Shown here: positions 34,435-45,796 of the stretch, one piece after another
How the letters are laid out: each line of letters opens with the position of its first letter
How positions within the stretch are numbered: the first letter of the stretch is position 1
From: Hypholoma sublateritium FD-334 SS-4
Lineage: Eukaryota; Basidiomycota; Agaricomycetes; Agaricales; Strophariaceae
NCBI GenBank assembly: GCA_000827495.1
Contig: KN817541.1
Coordinates: 387,413-451,412 of the forward strand
DNA: 64,000 nt
Direction: 5' to 3'
Translations under genes and position numbers: made by a program
The notes under the pieces: model-generated
Database searches by the model: none
Told to the model about the DNA's origin: nothing
Seen by the model: the letters and a program-made list of their open reading frames with translations, nothing else

Positions 34435-36387
34435 GGCTCTTGCCTTCGAGTGAACGGAAGGACGAGGAACTTTATATGCATTGTTCGTCCAGGCTTTAAT
34501 TGACCCCGTTCAAGCCCCTTGATTTCACACAAGTAATTCCCAAATTCCCAGCGCTTCGATGGACAATTGTTGTATGTACTATCATTGGCTTGTCACCTGT
34601 GTTCATCATGAAAAGTCAGCCTCAACTCTCCGGGGGTCATTCCAAGTCTAGACAAATGATTAGATCTTTATCGAAGCCGGCGCCTAAATAAGTGCAAGGG
34701 AAGTACGCATTGGGGCATGCTACTAGCGCTTCCCACGGTCTCAGCTTCTCGTAAACTGAATGGGTGAGGTCAACAGGCAAGGTGAGGTGTACTATTTCTG
34801 TTGAGAATTGCCTAATTACTTTCACGCCGGAGTCCGGATGCAAAGAAAATCACACAGATTGGATACACACGGCTGATCAATCGATTAACAATGATGCGAG
34901 CAATGACATGTACAGTAGGTATTAAGCTAAAATAAATCGCACAGGACCTTCTGTCAAATGGTGTGAACGAGAATAATAATTTCTGGCCTCGTGGTCTGCT
35001 TTCCAACACATTTTTCAATACTTATCCATATCGCCTTTATATCCTCTCAGAACTGTCAACGAATGATCTGTAAAATTACTCGTGGCCCCTTGATGATTGG
35101 ACCATGTAAATCTCAATCAAAACGGGCGCCTAACAATGAGAAATGTATGGAACCCGCAGCGTCATGGAGTAGCGCGTGATAGGGCGAGCGTCTCACAGGC
35201 TCCATGAGGTGTCCGTCATTCAGAACCTATACTAGGGCCGATTCTGCTCTAGAAGCGCCCGAGAACTCCACTGGATATTTCAAAACTGAATGGCATCGAC
35301 CAGATTGTAAATATGATACTTCGGATAAGATAGTTGTACTGATATTGGACGGGACTTTCTCCAACTCCATTAGAACTCTATTAACAGCAATATACAAGGG
35401 AGTCCGTCTTTGGGTAGCCTACATTTAAGGGCATAGGATACGGGTGGGGACGGCTCAGGAGCGTGGCATGGCGCAAGACCAAAACAGCCGGAGCGCTGGC
35501 AGTCCTTGCTTCTCCTTGTGAGCGCGACAGTTTCAAATAGGACGTGACTGTGCCGTCGGGATCATGCCACCCGTGTCCGACGCGCAGTTGCGTGCAAGGC
35601 GGTGGATATCGTCAGCACCCTTGCAGACCTGTGGCCTACGTATGTACGAAGCCATGATTTATGGAGTCATCTGAATAAACACCGATGTACAATCAAAATA
35701 AGTTGTGACATGCGCAGTATGTATTCAAGATAGCCCCTCTCGCATTGATTTCTCAGCGCTTCAATCGAAAGATCCGTCCGAGACTCCCAGATCATTACTC
35801 TTTCTGACCGCACTCGTGCGAAAGAATAAAGAACGGAAGGTAGGTTTGATTATTTAGGGCTGGGTTTGAGCTTGAAAGCTTGATACTCTGTAAAAAGTAC
35901 CTTAACAGTTAATATGGAGATTAACTTGCCAATGGCCATCAATATTAGTATTTAACACTGGTCCACTAGTAGTGGCATCGCGTGTCAAGGGACGGGCTGA
36001 TTAAAACAGGTTTTCAGACGTATCTCCTTTGAATCTCGTATGAATCAATATAATTACTTGCATCTTTTAGCGCCGTAAGCATAGAAATAGCTCATCTTGA
36101 TGTAATCTACGTATATCGAGACTGGATCGAGACCACAAGGCTGATAATGATCTTGTAATAAGTACATGTGTTACTTACTTTCACGGCAGATTACGGGTGA
36201 AGGAGTCCGCTGCTGTGCATACTGCTATGTCTTTCCAAAATTAATGCGCGTCTAGAGATCAAATACACCCTAGCCCATGTACAAGGAGCAAGTTTGATGG
36301 TAAGCTATGGTGTGCACCTGAATTCATACAAATAGGAGTTCGAATTTACGGTACACGCCCAACTGTCTTCACCACTTTGAACTCAGT
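34435..36387. other. Gene-poor region
   Basis: Nearly 2 kb without a supported gene. Only short frames, no repeats found by eye, AT-rich. It ends in the promoter of the multi-exon gene starting at 36388. Confidence 0.45.
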
Positions 36388-37626
36388 ATGTCACACCCAA
36401 AGGTACTTAATTTCCTCTATATCTCACCATTTACATTTCCTAATAGTTTATTAGATACCCACTGGACACCTCGATGAATCGAAGTGAGTATCTAAAGGCA
36501 AGGAACCTATGACTATCAGACTAAGAGAATCAAACTACGACAGAACACTTGAATTATTACAGAGCATTGAGACCCGGGGTGGCTCTGTAGCATTCAAGAG
36601 AGACCCAACATTATTTCAAGATGTTATCGACCAAATTAATGTAAGGGGTCTGTACATTTCTAATCAACAATATCCTCACTGCATTTTTAGGCGACCAAAA
36701 CCAGGGAAGAAGTGTACGTTCATTATTTTACAATCGCATTTTCTCTAAATGAACTGCGTTCAATAGGGTCATCGACAGGCTGCAGGAAGCTAAGCTCATT
36801 AGCCCGAAAGAGTATGAGGGTCAGATAACTGTGGTCAAGGAGTGGGCGGCGGATCATGTAAGATATTCGCTCCTTAGACTGGCATTGAACACTATTTCTA
36901 ATATCATGTCAAAAGAGTGATGAAGAAGTGCAGAAATTGATTCCACTGTTCGATAAACTTCAAGTCAATCCGGATGATGGAAGCACCCTTGATACGTTGA
37001 AAAATAAAATTGGCATCATATCTAATGAGAGACGAGTGCGTTTGATCTCATTATTGCTATATGAACTACGCATTCTAATAAGTTTTTCACCCACAGTATG
37101 GCGAGGACTGTAAGCGCCGGTATGTCCTCGTGCTTCAGTTACAGAATTATAATTTATTTTTATGGGTCGCAGAATCCTTGAGTTCCTCGAAGCTTTCGAA
37201 GGCCTCGGAGGATCTGAGGGATACAAGAAGCATATTGAATCGACCCATCCACCGGCAGCGGCTACTCAGAAGGAAGCAGTTGACTCAGACGGCTACACAT
37301 GGGTCAGTGCATCCGGCTGGATCGTTTCAACGTGGATCATCGACTGGATGGCGGTCCACACCGCGGACAGCCACAAAGGCTCCGGCTACGTATGGGGCGT
37401 CGGGCTTGGATACATGGGCTTTTGGGGATCCCTGGGCCACCTTCCATGGGACAAAATGATGTCTGCCACCAACAGTGTCTTCTTCTACACGCTCACCGTG
37501 GGAATTGAATTCACAGTTTTCGATTTCTACATTTCAGGATCTCAAGTCGCAGCGCTCAACACCATCAGTGCCGGAGTGCTGCTCGGCATTGGATTCTCAG
37601 GATCAATTAACTGGGTGACCGAGTGA
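36388..37626 (+). CDS. Multi-exon protein with a VapA-like C-terminal region
   Basis: At least eight exons by splice motifs: 36388-36402, 36455-36483, 36520-36640, 36691-36713, further exons from about 36769, and a last exon from about 37172 to the stop at 37626; frame is continuous. The N-terminal two thirds look helical (LELLQSIETRGG, VIDRLQEAKLISPKEYEGQ, YGEDCKRRILEFLEAFEGLGG). The C-terminal 115 residues are glycine- and aromatic-rich with alternating strands (SGYVWGVGLGYMGFWGSLG, NSVFFYTLTVGIEFTVFDFY, ISAGVLLGIGFSGS). This pattern recalls the VapA-type beta-barrel family described from actinobacteria. The resemblance is from pattern only and is weak. No signal peptide is visible. One intron (36484-36519) is only 36 nt, short for this genome. 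Function unknown. Confidence 0.6.
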
Positions 37627-38239
37627 TGCGTTGGCTGGATCGCGTCCGATGGAGCCTTTCCACAAGATATCATCTAAATCTTATTGTCTTTCTGGTCAGG
37701 ATCTGTACTTAGTACTTGTCGAGTAATTTCAGTACTTGTATGGGCTTGAAATTGATGTACATATTGGAGGCTTGCATATTTTTGGACGTCGTTGAGCGCC
37801 AGTGGGAAGCCGTGAGAAACAAGTAATTTATGTGCCCAGTGGCACATTCCAGCGTTCGAAATTTCACGCTCAAATACCCCCCAAGTTCTCTCCCGTTCAA
37901 ACCGAGAAAGCTTTCCACTCGATATTCATGGCCCTCCCACGTCGTCGGATGTGCTCACTGCCAGCGACATCAACGTTGCCCCTTGAATTCTTGCGGGTGC
38001 TGGCGAAATTACGCGCGTATGGATTTTCGGAAGCCCCGCGAACGCTCTCTTCACTGAGCATCTGAACGGCGTCTCTAGCCTTGAATGCGTATTTAAATAT
38101 GCGAGCGTAAGGCCCAGGCGCCTAGGCCTTGGGTCGAATACTTATCGATAAAGAAATCGCGGAGATTTAATTTTGATCTCCGCAAGTATTCAAGTTGAAC
38201 CTGACTCTGAACGCGACTCCCAAACGACACCCAACCACC
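37627..38239. other. Intergenic region
   Basis: No supported gene. Short frames at 37802-38065 overlap each other in different frames and look accidental. Upstream region of the MYND gene. Confidence 0.4.
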
Positions 38240-39362
38240 ATGAATTTCATCAACGCAGTACACCCTGAAAACAAACCGTACTTTCGTGCGATTGCGACTC
38301 CAACGAAAGAAATACGCGCCGGACGGTCGAATATGAGCATTTCGTGCTCACAGTGCACCACAGCGTCTGAAAGGGCGAACCTGCAGCGCTGTGGTAAGGT
38401 ACTATGGCCTATCGAGCTTGGCTGTGAGCAGCGCTGACCTGTGCCATTATCAGTGCAAATCCGCGTGGTACTGTTCCAAAGACGCACGTACATGGCCGCC
38501 TCCATGAAATTCGAGAGCTCACCTTTTCTCGATGTATAGTGCCAGAAAAAACACTGGTACGGCAGCGTCATCTACCCTATCGCGAGACGTTGGCCTTACC
38601 CCATAATCATATAGGCCTTTTCACAAAATAGGGTGCAAAGAAACCTCCGCAGACATCCCCAAAATGATGCAGAACTTCTTTTCGAATGCACTGCTCAACC
38701 ACGTGCTCCAAATCGCGCTAGCTCTCGCGTTCAAGCTGCACGAGAAGCCCATAATCGGTACACCCTTCATCGCGCGCTGCACGGTGAACGTTCAGCCCGC
38801 GGACGTGATGTATTATATGCAAACCATCATGGGGCGATTCACCGACGAGGAGGTGAAGAAAGGCATGGAGGGGATGCTTCAAATCTTGACTCTCGTCCCG
38901 CTGGACCCGCACAAGGACATGGATTATGCGCGTATGGAGCTGTGGAAGCTCTCCAGTCGGACGGCTGCGGAGCGCGGGAACGTGGGCGTGCCGGTGGGCA
39001 TTGTGGACATGCAGATGAAGGGCGAGGTGCACTCGCAGTCATTTGGTATCGCCATCACCGACGACGCTGTGAAGAGGGCGCGATCCGGGACGGGGTTCGA
39101 GATGGAGAGCGCATTATTGCCAGGGAGAAAGCAGGTCCCGATGTCAGAGCAGGCGTGTATTGAGTACGTTATTTGCTCTTTACTTTTTTCTTCGTGTGTT
39201 TGCTGGCTAACGTGACGTTCTGCTCGAAGTTTCATCAACATGCATATTCGCTCAGATAAAAAGAACCAACTACGCCTACGGACACATTTAAGCAAAGAGG
39301 ACATTGATAAAATGCGTGGCGCATCGGAATCTGGGGAGAAGAACAATGAAGGTGTGTCATGA
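38240..39362 (+). pseudogene. MYND zinc-finger protein, unit A (model broken)
   Basis: Exon 1 (38240-38398) ends CSQCTTASERANLQRCGK and exon 2 (38454-38483) gives CKSAWYCSKD. An exon at 38540 would supply CQKKHW, completing most of a MYND finger (C-x2-C...C-x2-C...Y-C-x3-C...HW), a protein-interaction zinc module. The donor for that step is GCACGT, and the next junction into CKETSADIPKMMQNFFSNA (about 38635) needs a phase that no GT donor offers, so the final H-x3-C ligands are lost or the frame is broken. The rest of the body, to QACIE, and a last exon (about 39230-39362, FINMHIRSDKKNQLRLR) read well and look like conserved mushroom MYND proteins. Either a recent pseudogene or a gene with unusual splicing. 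Confidence 0.6.
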
Positions 39363-40874
39363 AATACATAGTTAGCACTTAAGTACTGTGTGAGTTCCAC
39401 GCTGGCAAGCAGGAAATTTTTTTGTATCCCCGCGTAGGAATCCAATGAAGGCCAAAAACGAAGATATGAGTGTCTTCCGAGTATACGAAGTTGTCATTCA
39501 GCGGTCCCGTTAGGCCGGGTGAGTCACGCACCTCGCTTTGGGTGCTTTGAACATGTACTTTGTTTCTTTCAACTTTCAAGTGGCGTGAGGCGGTGTTATG
39601 ACGTCAATACCATAACCAGTGTCGCTGCTAGTCGCTGCCGACTTTCTAAAGATATGTGTTTGGTAGTAGTTGTAATTGTCGACACAGGTTTCCCTTTCTT
39701 GGAAAATGGCCTACCATACGGCGGTAACGCCGTCGGGACATGTGCTCGGAATTAGGCCGGAAGGCGATATGGGGAATGACGGGATGACTCTGTATAGTTG
39801 TAGAAATGAAGACAACACAGACTTTCCGGATACACATTCAACTTGCAATAGTATACTACCTTTATGGAGCCTGCTGTTGAAAGCTCCTGACTCATAGTAT
39901 TTCCTGCACAACTTGCTTGCTGCGCAAGTGGTGTAAAAAAGGTATAGCTTACGGTACTAACATAACTCGTCTGTCATGTATAAAAGACACCAATGAGTTT
40001 ACTCGACTCACTCAAACAAATCCTTCGTCCCCCAGCATCACAACTTCAGTTTCATACTCACGACATGATCACATACGCACCCGTCCGCCCGATCCCCCCA
40101 CCGCCCGACGTCAATGACGGCCCTAGGGTACCTCCGAGTCGGCCGGGAGGGCGCTGACATTATCCCGGTTGCAATGTCGCCCATCTTGTCACCACATATA
40201 CCCTTGACTCGACGCTGGACAGGCCCATTTTTCACGACATTGAGCCGAGTCAACGTCTACGACCATCCCAAGCATCCCGATAGGAGGCTGCAACTTTCTC
40301 GAAATTGCATCAAGATACCCATACACAAATTCGGCATATAATTTCTCCACAATACACTAACCCACAATCTGCACGCCTTGATTGGCCTCGTTCGACGGAC
40401 AGCTCCCGCTACCATACTCTTCGCAAATTTCCACGTTTATTTTCCACTCCAAACACTGAATAGTGTGGCATGATTCCCAGTGTCTAACAATACCCCCTAG
40501 TTTTTTTATACGACAGCCAACCATAATGTTTTTCTGGATTTTATTTTTGGGTTTAAGCTTCGCTTCGCTCATATCTCCATCTCCATTAATTTCAACTCAA
40601 CTACAGACAATATTACATATAGATCGATACCTCTCCTCTCTCGAACTCTACCACGACGATACCGATTTTACGACCTCACGATGATTCCAACCTCCGATCC
40701 GTTGCATTTTCCCGGGATATTCGTAGCATGGTACTAAATACAATTGGATATATAATGTTAATAGACTAAATGAATCATCTCTGGACCGACGTCCACGTCG
40801 AAGTTATTGATAGCGAGACTCCTGGAGAGAGCTTCCTGAGCAATAGCGCAACGGAGATCGACCACTCGCCATTA
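39363..40874. other. Duplicated spacer, unit A
   Basis: Matches 44290-45796 along most of its length. It contains a TATA box (TATAAAAG, about 39979) followed at 40066 by a short open start, MITYAPVRPIPPPPDVNDG, also present as MFTYAPVRPVPPPPNVNDG at 45019. This looks like the promoter and first exon of a former gene: downstream sequences of the two copies no longer share a reading frame. The last part is the 3' flank of the Gal80-like gene. Confidence 0.55.
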
Positions 40875-42152
40875 TTAAAGTACAATCGTCTTTCCCTCAG
40901 CCAAGCTCCGCTTCACAGCATCCAAGATGCGATGGTTCTTGACCGCGTCGTCAATGGTCGCGTAAGGCTGGTCCCCGTCCGCGTACGCTTCCCATGCGGC
41001 GCCGAGAATACCGAGTACGCCTGTCTCGACGCCGGCGATCTCGACCTTCTCGCCATTCAGGTACACCGTAGGGTTCGAGACGTTCATGAACACGTAGTCG
41101 TCGGACTCGACGCGGATCGAGCCCTCCTCGCCGTCGATCTCCCACAGGAGGTGCTTGCGCCCCGGCGAGTTCTTGTACCCCGTGCGCCAGGTGATGCTGG
41201 CAAGCGCGCCCGACTTGAGCACGCCAGAGATGGCGTAATGGTCCGCGATCGTGGCGGCAAGGGTCTGCCCTGTCGGCTTCCCGTCGGCGCCCACAACAGT
41301 CGCTGTTGGGTAGATTGTGGTGGCGGTCGCATTTACCGTGCTGAATTCGCCTAGAATGAATGTCAAGGGGTCTAGTTGGTGTCCGACACTGATGCTCAAC
41401 GCCGTCACGCCTTCCAACGACGAATAAGTATGTTTAAGGTGAGAGGGTAAACGAATAATCTCACCGTTCGTACTGTCAACCGTGTATACACTCCCTTCGC
41501 CTACGACAGGCGGCCAGAAATTGTTCTCCCGGGCCACAAAACCAATCTGTTTACGAGTTTAGAAAAATACACTTATCTAACAGTAATCGCTGTCAAATGA
41601 CTTACCATAGTCGTTGATCGCACGGTGCCAATTGCTCCGGAATCTACTAATTGCTTCACCTAAACGACATATAATATTCAGAGGGCGGCCATGGAGGGTT
41701 GAAGGTGTGCGTACCTTCCGGATAACAGGAGAATTGCGCGCTTGGAGGCCGATAAAAGACTTGACACCCTGCTTGTGCGCCGCCGCTTGAATCTCGAGCG
41801 TCTCCTCGAGGCTCCTTCCGGCGGGCCACTCGAGGAAGAAATTCTTCTTCTGAGCGATGACGGGCAAGATTGCACCCTTGTGGTACTGCGTCTTCACCGA
41901 CACCACTACGAGGTCGACGTCTGGGTCAGCGGCGATGAGCCCGCTGTCCCCGTGGTAGGCCTTGACATCATTCCCAAGCTGTGCGGCATATTTCTCGGCG
42001 CAGGCCTTTGCTGATGCCTCGTTCGTGGTAGAGACCGCAACGAGCTGATATTTGGTCTGGATCGCAGGCTGAAAGAGCGCTGGAGCCAGGTTTGTGGCCG
42101 CCCACCCCGTGGCGGAAAGCCCGACGAAGCCTACTCCGATGCGTGAGGGCAT
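40875..42152 (-). CDS. Gal80-like Gfo/Idh/MocA protein, unit A
   Basis: Four exons: 42152-41715, 41659-41606, 41546-41465 and 41410-40875, giving 369 residues. The N-terminus is a Rossmann fold (VGFVGLSATGWAATNLAPAL) followed by DPDVDLVVVSVKTQYH, FFLEWPAGRSLEETLEI and VKSFIGLQARNSPVIRKV, the arrangement of the Gfo/Idh/MocA family, closest in pattern to Gal80-type proteins. Gal80 in yeast is an NAD(P)-binding repressor without known catalysis; here either regulation or oxidoreduction is possible. The C-terminal half (SITWRTGYKNSPGRKHLLWEIDGEEGSI) is also Gal80-like. The 54-nt intron 41411-41464 has no in-frame stop, so a longer frame exists; the paralogue's matching intron has a stop, supporting splicing. 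Promoter region shared with unit B. Confidence 0.88.
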
Positions 42153-42780
42153 GATGTCAAGTGAATAATAGGTGTGTCAATCCCGCAGCAGATGCCAGTA
42201 CGCTGGTTTATATCAGGGATGATAAAAGATATTCATGGGAAATCGCATCCCTAAGGTTTTATTACTGCCCAAGTTATGGTGGAAAATCCGTGGAGTGATC
42301 ACAAGCTTCTATTTTTCGTCCAATCAACCTTCTATCGCGTCATTTGAAATACACGATAGAAGATGACATTCGCTGCTCCGATTTATTCACTGCCGTACCA
42401 TGCCGTCTACCTGAGTATTTACTGTTCGTCATCGTTAGTGTAAATAATTTATTTTGAACTCAATACGAATGTACTACTATAGACACAGTAAATTTTACTT
42501 TATAGGTACTACTAGTACCTGGAAACGGTGTAACGGCATTTTCAGATAGATCTACCCCTCAATTGCCCTTAATCGCTCATCTGAGCACGATTTCTTATTA
42601 TAGCGGTGGCTCTCCCACTCATTGTGAAACGCTCCTCAGATTTGGGGAGTATATGGACTGAATCAATCGCAACCCTACCTCCGACTGGTCTGTCCGTAGA
42701 TTAAGCAGCATATATCATAGTAGCGTATACCATCAGTGTTGGACAGATGCTCATGGGTAGCGCTAAAGCTGCGCGCTTCG
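42153..42780. other. Promoter region of Gal80-like gene A
   Basis: Upstream sequence partly shared with 47068-47420 (for example the GGGAAATCGCATC and GATCACAAGCTTCTATTTT blocks), as expected from the segmental duplication. AT-rich, no coding signal. Confidence 0.5.
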
Positions 42781-43500
42781 TTTGCATCCGGCCCCGCGAC
42801 GATGGGGTAAGTCAGCTCCCTCGACGTGTTCTCAACACGGCGCATCGTTCGTCCGGGGGAGGCCTGCTTTTCTCACTATGCATCGTCCGCGCGCGGATCG
42901 TCCGGCAAGCCGTCGAGGTGCGTGTAGCCGTGGATCGCAGTGAGGTTCCGCCGGCTCGGGTGGGTGATGTAGAACACCTTTTATAAAAGGGCGGCATGAG
43001 GAAGAATGGAGCGTGGTCGAGTACCGCGACGCCGTTCTGCGACTCTGCGCCTTCAGCGGAGGTGGTATTTCCAGCGCTGCGCAGACTCGGCGTTGCGAAT
43101 GATACGCTCGAACAACGCGTTCTCAAGCGCCGTGCCGTTGATGTCGCGCGCATTCCGATGTCACGCGTGGGCGCGCCGAATATGCGTAGCAGCGCCTCCG
43201 TCTGGTCACGCGAGTTGTCCTCGCAGATGTTCACGAGCACTTTGACCTGAGGGTCGCTGCAACGAGGAGCGCCTCGAACAGGTCTGGATCACGTCGGACA
43301 AGCATACCTCGTTGCGCACCATAACGATGCGTTCCTTCACCGCGATTCACAAGTTGTTCGCGAACAGGTTCCTCCATACGAGCTGGGCGTAGCGCTTGAG
43401 CTTGAGCGCCTATTGGGTGTATAGCTGCTCCTCCAGACGGGGGTGGTGGTCTGGACTCTGGTGTCAGCCACCGCAGGGCGGGGCTAGACGATGCGTGATC
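42781..43500 (-). pseudogene. Decayed GC-rich gene relic, unidentified
   Basis: GC-rich against AT-rich surroundings. On the minus strand, coding-like peptides occur in sequence but in different frames: ERIVMVRNEVCL (about 43330), QVKVLVNICEDNSRDQTEALL (about 43215-43250), RDINGTALENALFERIIRNAE (about 43100-43160), NGVAVLDHAPFFLMPPF (about 42990-43050) and HPSRRNLTAIHGYTHLDGLPD (about 42890-42960). Stops and frame changes separate them. This is the pattern of a decayed protein gene, perhaps an enzyme, which I cannot name. A shorter, related remnant lies at 47440-47570 beyond the second Gal80-like gene. Confidence 0.45.
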
Positions 43501-43799
43501 TTGATACCAATCGAAGCTATTCCAGCGGGTCGACCTACATGGTGAAGATTAGCGGAACGAGGCAGAGCAACCGCGTTGGTCGAGCAGGTCATCTAGCGTT
43601 AGTGAGAGTGGTCAGAAAAAGAGCAACACTTCGGCCAGGCCCGCTTCAGTTTACCGTCATTCACCGGCTTCGGCCGAGTCGGTCCGCTTTGCCGTATCTC
43701 TGCCTCCTCGCGCCTCATGTGTCCACCACACCTACTACCCACTGATCGCGCTTGTCCACCCTTCAGAATCGCCAACGCAAAGCGAAACACAGACATCCT

Positions 43800-44274
43800 C
43801 GAAAATGAAATGATTCAGAACTTCATTTTGGATGCACTGTTCAAACACGTGCTCCGATTTACATAAGTAAATCGCGCTAACTCCGAGTCGGTAACGTTTA
43901 ACTCTTGCGTTCAAACTGCACGAGAAGCGTTGCACGAGAAGTCCACAATTGGCACACCCTTCATCGCGCGCTGCGCCGGGAATCTTCAGTCCACGAATGC
44001 GATGTATTATATGCAGAGCCTCATGAGGCGATTCACCGACGAGGAGGTGAAGACGCACATGGAGGGGATGCTTCAAATGGACATGGACAATGTGCGGATA
44101 GAGCTGTGGAAGCTCTCCAGTCTGACAGCTGCGGAGCTGACTCATGTGGGCGTATCGGTGGGCATTGTGGACATGCTGATGAAGTGCGCTGTGAAGTTGC
44201 AGAAGTTTGAAATGGAGTATGCACTCTTTCCGACAAAAGAAACAGGCTCAGATGTCGGAGCAGGCGTGTATTGA
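43800..44274 (+). pseudogene. MYND-protein relic, unit B
   Basis: Diverged copy of the body of the gene at 38240-39362: MIQNFILDALFKHVL (about 43807) matches MMQNFFSNALLNHVL, and KSTIGTPFIARCAGN through FTDEEVKTHMEGMLQM and LWKLSSLTAAEL match unit A. It lacks the zinc-finger exons. An inserted stretch near 43855-43915 brings in stops, about 45 bp are missing before the GAGVY end, and the last exon is absent. No MYND function can remain. Confidence 0.7.
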
Positions 44275-45796
44275 GGACTTCGGTGTTTCTCTTTTTTGTT
44301 CGTTAGCATTTTGGTAAAGGGTGAGTCCCACGATAGCAGGCAGGAATTTTTCTCGCCTCCCCCCGTGCGCTGGGATACAATATATAAAGGCCAAAAACAA
44401 GATAGGAGTGTTCTCAGGGTATACAAAATTGAAATCCAACAGTTCCGTCGGGCTGGGCGAGTCGCACACAGTACACTGCACTTCAACGTTCAAGTGCATT
44501 GGACTTCGATTTTTCGACTTTCCAGTGGGTTGTAATGCTATGACATCAAAGCCACTGTATCTCATGTCTTTGCGAGTATATTTGGCAGTACTATTAGTTG
44601 TATGTGTCGACGTATGTTTGCCTTTATTGGAAGATGGTATGCCAGATGCGGCGTTATCGCCGTTGGGATATATAAATTTAGACGCGATCAAGGCGCGAAC
44701 TGAGATGCCTTGACGTCTTTGAATGGCTCTGCATAGTTGTAGAAATGAAGACAACACAGACTTTCCGAATACCCATTCAACTAGTATACTACTTTCATGA
44801 AGCCTGCTGTTGCGACCTCGGTCGGAGTTCGATGAATGCAGCGTACAACACCTCAGAGTTGTTTCCTGCACAACTTGTTTGCTGCGCAAGTTGTGTAAGA
44901 TTGCATAGCTTACCGTACTCACACAACTCGTTTATTGGATATAAAGGACGCCTTCGAGTCCATTAGAGTCATTCGAACAACTCTTTCAGCATCACAACTT
45001 CATTTTCACACTCACGACATGTTCACATACGCGCCCGTCCGTCCAGTCCCCCCACCGCCCAACGTCAATGACGGTCCTAGGGTGCCTAGGGGAGGACGTT
45101 GATATCTCTGGCGTCCCGCTTCCAGAAATGTGGTTAGTTTTTTCATCACATATACCTTTGGCTCGACAGCTCATTTTTTTCCCCAGACAGCCGAGTCAAC
45201 ATCCACAATCAACAACGGGCCTCCTCGATAGACGGCTGCGAATTTCTGAAAATCACATCATGATACCCATACACAAGTGTGGCACATAATTTCTCTGGCC
45301 TCGTTCGACGGACAACTCCCGCTATCATATTCTTCTCGAATTTCCATGTTTATTTTCCGCGCCTAACACTGAAGAGTGTGACTCCCAGTGTCTTCGGACG
45401 ATACCCCCCTGGGTTGCGTTATACAACAGCCACTCGTTCGCTTCGCTTGCTCATATTGAAGGACCCCTTATTTTCGACTAAACCATGTGTAGTATTACAG
45501 ATCCTAGAACCTCCCCTCTGTCGAGCTCTACCACGATAATATCAGGACCTCACGATGATTCCAATTTCCTTAACGAACTCATTAGTACTTATCATGACAT
45601 CCATTTTCATCATACAATCCAGGTTGCAATTTTCCTGGATAGTTGTAGCTCAATAGAAATTGGATATATAATGAAAATGTACTAAATATGGATTCTTTTC
45701 CCTGGCGCACCGTAGATGTCGATGTTAATGATAGAGAGACTCCTGGATGGAGCTGCCTGAGCGATAGCGCGACAGAGATTGACCACTTGCCATTTA
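44275..45796. other. Duplicated spacer, unit B
   Basis: Counterpart of 39363-40874, offset by about 4.92 kb. It repeats the TATA box (GGATATAAAGG, about 44937) and the MFTYAPVRPVPPPP start at 45019, then diverges by small indels. No intact gene. Confidence 0.5.

Noticed and set aside
40770..41354. 194-codon plus-strand frame over Gal80-like gene A
   Set aside because: Antisense to a conserved multi-exon gene; the matching region of unit B does not keep it.
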